Assembly (NCBI GenBank): GCA_028281075.1
Contig: JANQKO010000103.1
Location: 1 to 5,077, forward strand
Length of the DNA stretch: 5,077 bases
Direction: 5' to 3'
DNA from: Alphaproteobacteria bacterium
GTDB taxonomy: Bacteria > Pseudomonadota > Alphaproteobacteria > GCA-2731375
Part shown: positions 3,709-5,077 of the stretch, piece after piece
Numbering within the stretch: position 1 is the first letter of the stretch
Layout of the letters: each line of letters starts with the position of its first letter
Program-made: the position numbers and the translations under genes
Notes under the pieces: generated by a model
Told to the model about the DNA's origin: nothing
What the model saw: only the letters and a program-made list of their open reading frames with translations
Databases searched by the model: none

Positions 3709-5077
3709 ATGTCGCGCTACAACGCTAAGGAAACGGAAACCAGGTGGCAGGCCGAATGGGCGGCGCGCGGCACCTTCGCCGCCAGCGAGGATCGCGCGGC
3801 GCCGAAATACTACGTGCTGGAGATGTTTCCCTATCCGTCCGGGCGCATCCATATGGGCCACGTCCGCAACTACACCATGGGCGACGTGGTGGCGCGCTAC
3901 AAGCGCGCCCGCGGCTTCAACGTGCTGCACCCGATGGGCTGGGACGCCTTCGGCCTGCCGGCCGAGAACGCGGCGCTGGACAACCGCGTGCATCCGGCGA
4001 AATGGACCTACGAGAACATCGACCATATGCGCGGCCAGTTGAAGTCCATGGGGCTGTCGCTGGACTGGGACCGCGAGCTGGCCACCTGCGATCCGGAATA
4101 CTATGCCCAGCAGCAGCGGATCTTTCTCGATTTCCTGCGCGCCGGCCTGGTCTACCGCAAGGAAAGCTGGGTCAACTGGGATCCGGTCGAGCAGTCGGTG
4201 CTGGCGAACGAGCAGGTGATCGACGGGCGCGGCTGGCGCTCGGGCGCGGCCGTGGAACGGCGGCAATTGTCGCAATGGTTCCTGAAGATCACCGATTTCG
4301 CCGACGAGCTGCTGACGGCGCTGGACGGTCTGGACCGCTGGCCGGACAAGGTGCGCAGCATGCAGCGCAACTGGATCGGGCGCTCGGAGGGCCTGCGCCT
4401 GCGCTTCGACGTCGACGGCGGCGATCCGATCGACGTCTTCACGACGCGCCACGACACGATCTTCGGCGCCAGCTTCCTGGCCCTGTCGCCGGAACATCCG
4501 CTGGCCGCGCGGCTGGCCGCGGACAATCCCGGGCTGACCGACTTCATCGCCGAATGCCGCAAGGGCGGCACCAGCGAGGAGGAGATCGAGCGCGGTGAGA
4601 AGCTGGGCTTCGATACCGGCCTGACGGCCAGGCATCCGTTCCGCGACGGCCAGGAGCTGCCGGTCTACGTGGCCAACTTCGTGCTGATGGAATACGGCAC
4701 CGGCGCCATCTTCGGCTGTCCGGCGCACGACCAGCGCGACCTGGACTTCGCGCGCAAATACGGCCTGCCGGTGGTGCCCGTGGTGGTGCCGGCGGATGCC
4801 GATCCGGCGAGCTATGAGATCGGCACGGAGGCCTATAAGGGCCCGGGCCGGATGGCGAATTCGACGTTCCTGGACGGCATGACCATCGAGGCGGCGAAGA
4901 ACGAGATCGCCGACCGGGCCGAGGCGGCCGATTTCGGCGAGCGCAAGGTCAACTTCCGTCTGCGCGACTGGGGCGTGTCACGGCAGCGCTATTGGGGCTG
5001 TCCGATTCCGGTGATCCACTGCGATGACTGCGGCATCGTGCCGGTGCCGGAAGCCGATTTGCCGGTCCAGCGGATTG
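3709..5077 (+). CDS. leuS: Leucyl-tRNA synthetase, N-terminal 456 residues (3' end outside window)
   Basis: Charges tRNA(Leu) with leucine in the cytoplasm, an essential class Ia synthetase. Visible in order: FPYPSGRIHMGH (40-51) with the HIGH-type signature HMGH (48-51); GWDAFGLPAENAA (77-89); the zinc-domain counterpart VLANEQVIDGRGW (164-176), whose expected zinc cysteines are absent; SQWFLKITDFA (188-198); the CP1 editing domain with TTRHDT (245-250) and GTGAIFGCPAHDQRD (330-344, D341 as the conserved editing Asp); and RDWGVSRQRYWGCPIP (419-434) returning to the catalytic core. The KMSKS loop, anticodon and C-terminal domains lie beyond the right edge, as expected for an enzyme of about 850-870 residues. 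ATG 3709 is chosen because GAGGA (3695-3699) is 9 bases upstream and the protein begins with the family-typical MSRYNAKETE. An in-frame ATG at 3661 would add 16 non-conserved-looking residues and has no SD. It is probably expressed with the preceding lipoprotein gene. Confidence 0.98.
   Translation, partial: MSRYNAKETETRWQAEWAARGTFAASEDRAAPKYYVLEMFPYPSGRIHMGHVRNYTMGDVVARYKRARGFNVLHPMGWDAFGLPAENAALDNRVHPAKWTYENIDHMRGQLKSMGLSLDWDRELATCDPEYYAQQQRIFLDFLRAGLVYRKESWVNWDPVEQSVLANEQVIDGRGWRSGAAVERRQLSQWFLKITDFADELLTALDGLDRWPDKVRSMQRNWIGRSEGLRLRFDVDGGDPIDVFTTRHDTIFGASFLALSPEHPLAARLAADNPGLTDFIAECRKGGTSEEEIERGEKLGFDTGLTARHPFRDGQELPVYVANFVLMEYGTGAIFGCPAHDQRDLDFARKYGLPVVPVVVPADADPASYEIGTEAYKGPGRMANSTFLDGMTIEAAKNEIADRAEAADFGERKVNFRLRDWGVSRQRYWGCPIPVIHCDDCGIVPVPEADLPVQRI

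Noticed and set aside
3418..4728. 436-codon open frame on the minus strand opposite leuS
   Set aside because: It lies opposite LeuRS with all its motifs; composition is typical of an antisense shadow.

Overview
The window looks like chromosomal DNA from a GC-rich alphaproteobacterium, most likely of the Rhodospirillales type. The evidence is a short-signal-peptide porin of the alphaproteobacterial kind, a DUF3576-type lipoprotein directly in front of leuS, and a LeuRS N-terminal half with alphaproteobacterial wording (GTGAIFGCPAHDQRD in the editing domain). These assignments come from reading the sequence; no search was run.

Layout. 1-704 (minus) is the 5' two thirds of an outer-membrane porin gene that runs off the left edge. 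705-1280 is a gene-poor stretch. It holds the porin's putative promoter and 5' UTR, several short repeats and dyads, and a clearly recognisable but broken second porin copy (1001-1150, minus) lying in tandem upstream of the intact one. From about 1171 the plus strand takes over: a possible promoter, a 20-codon open frame with the best Shine-Dalgarno in the window and a run of four prolines (1281-1343), then a two-gene unit. This unit is a DUF6445-like protein with an HxD...H...R iron/2-oxoglutarate-type signature (1357-1983), followed 12 bases later by a PAPS-dependent sulfotransferase (1996-2829). After a roughly 210-base spacer come a DUF3576-type lipoprotein (3041-3595) and the first 456 codons of leucyl-tRNA synthetase (3709 to the right edge).

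How the parts fit. The porin, the lipoprotein and leuS are conserved envelope or housekeeping genes. The accessory element is the oxygenase-like plus sulfotransferase pair, with its possible proline-rich leader; it may be a small modification module of unknown substrate. The porin pseudogene records a local tandem duplication followed by decay: the start codon is lost, with a 31-base frameshifting deletion, a 22-codon in-frame deletion and a 3' truncation. No CRISPR array, tRNA, rRNA, transposase or phage gene was seen.
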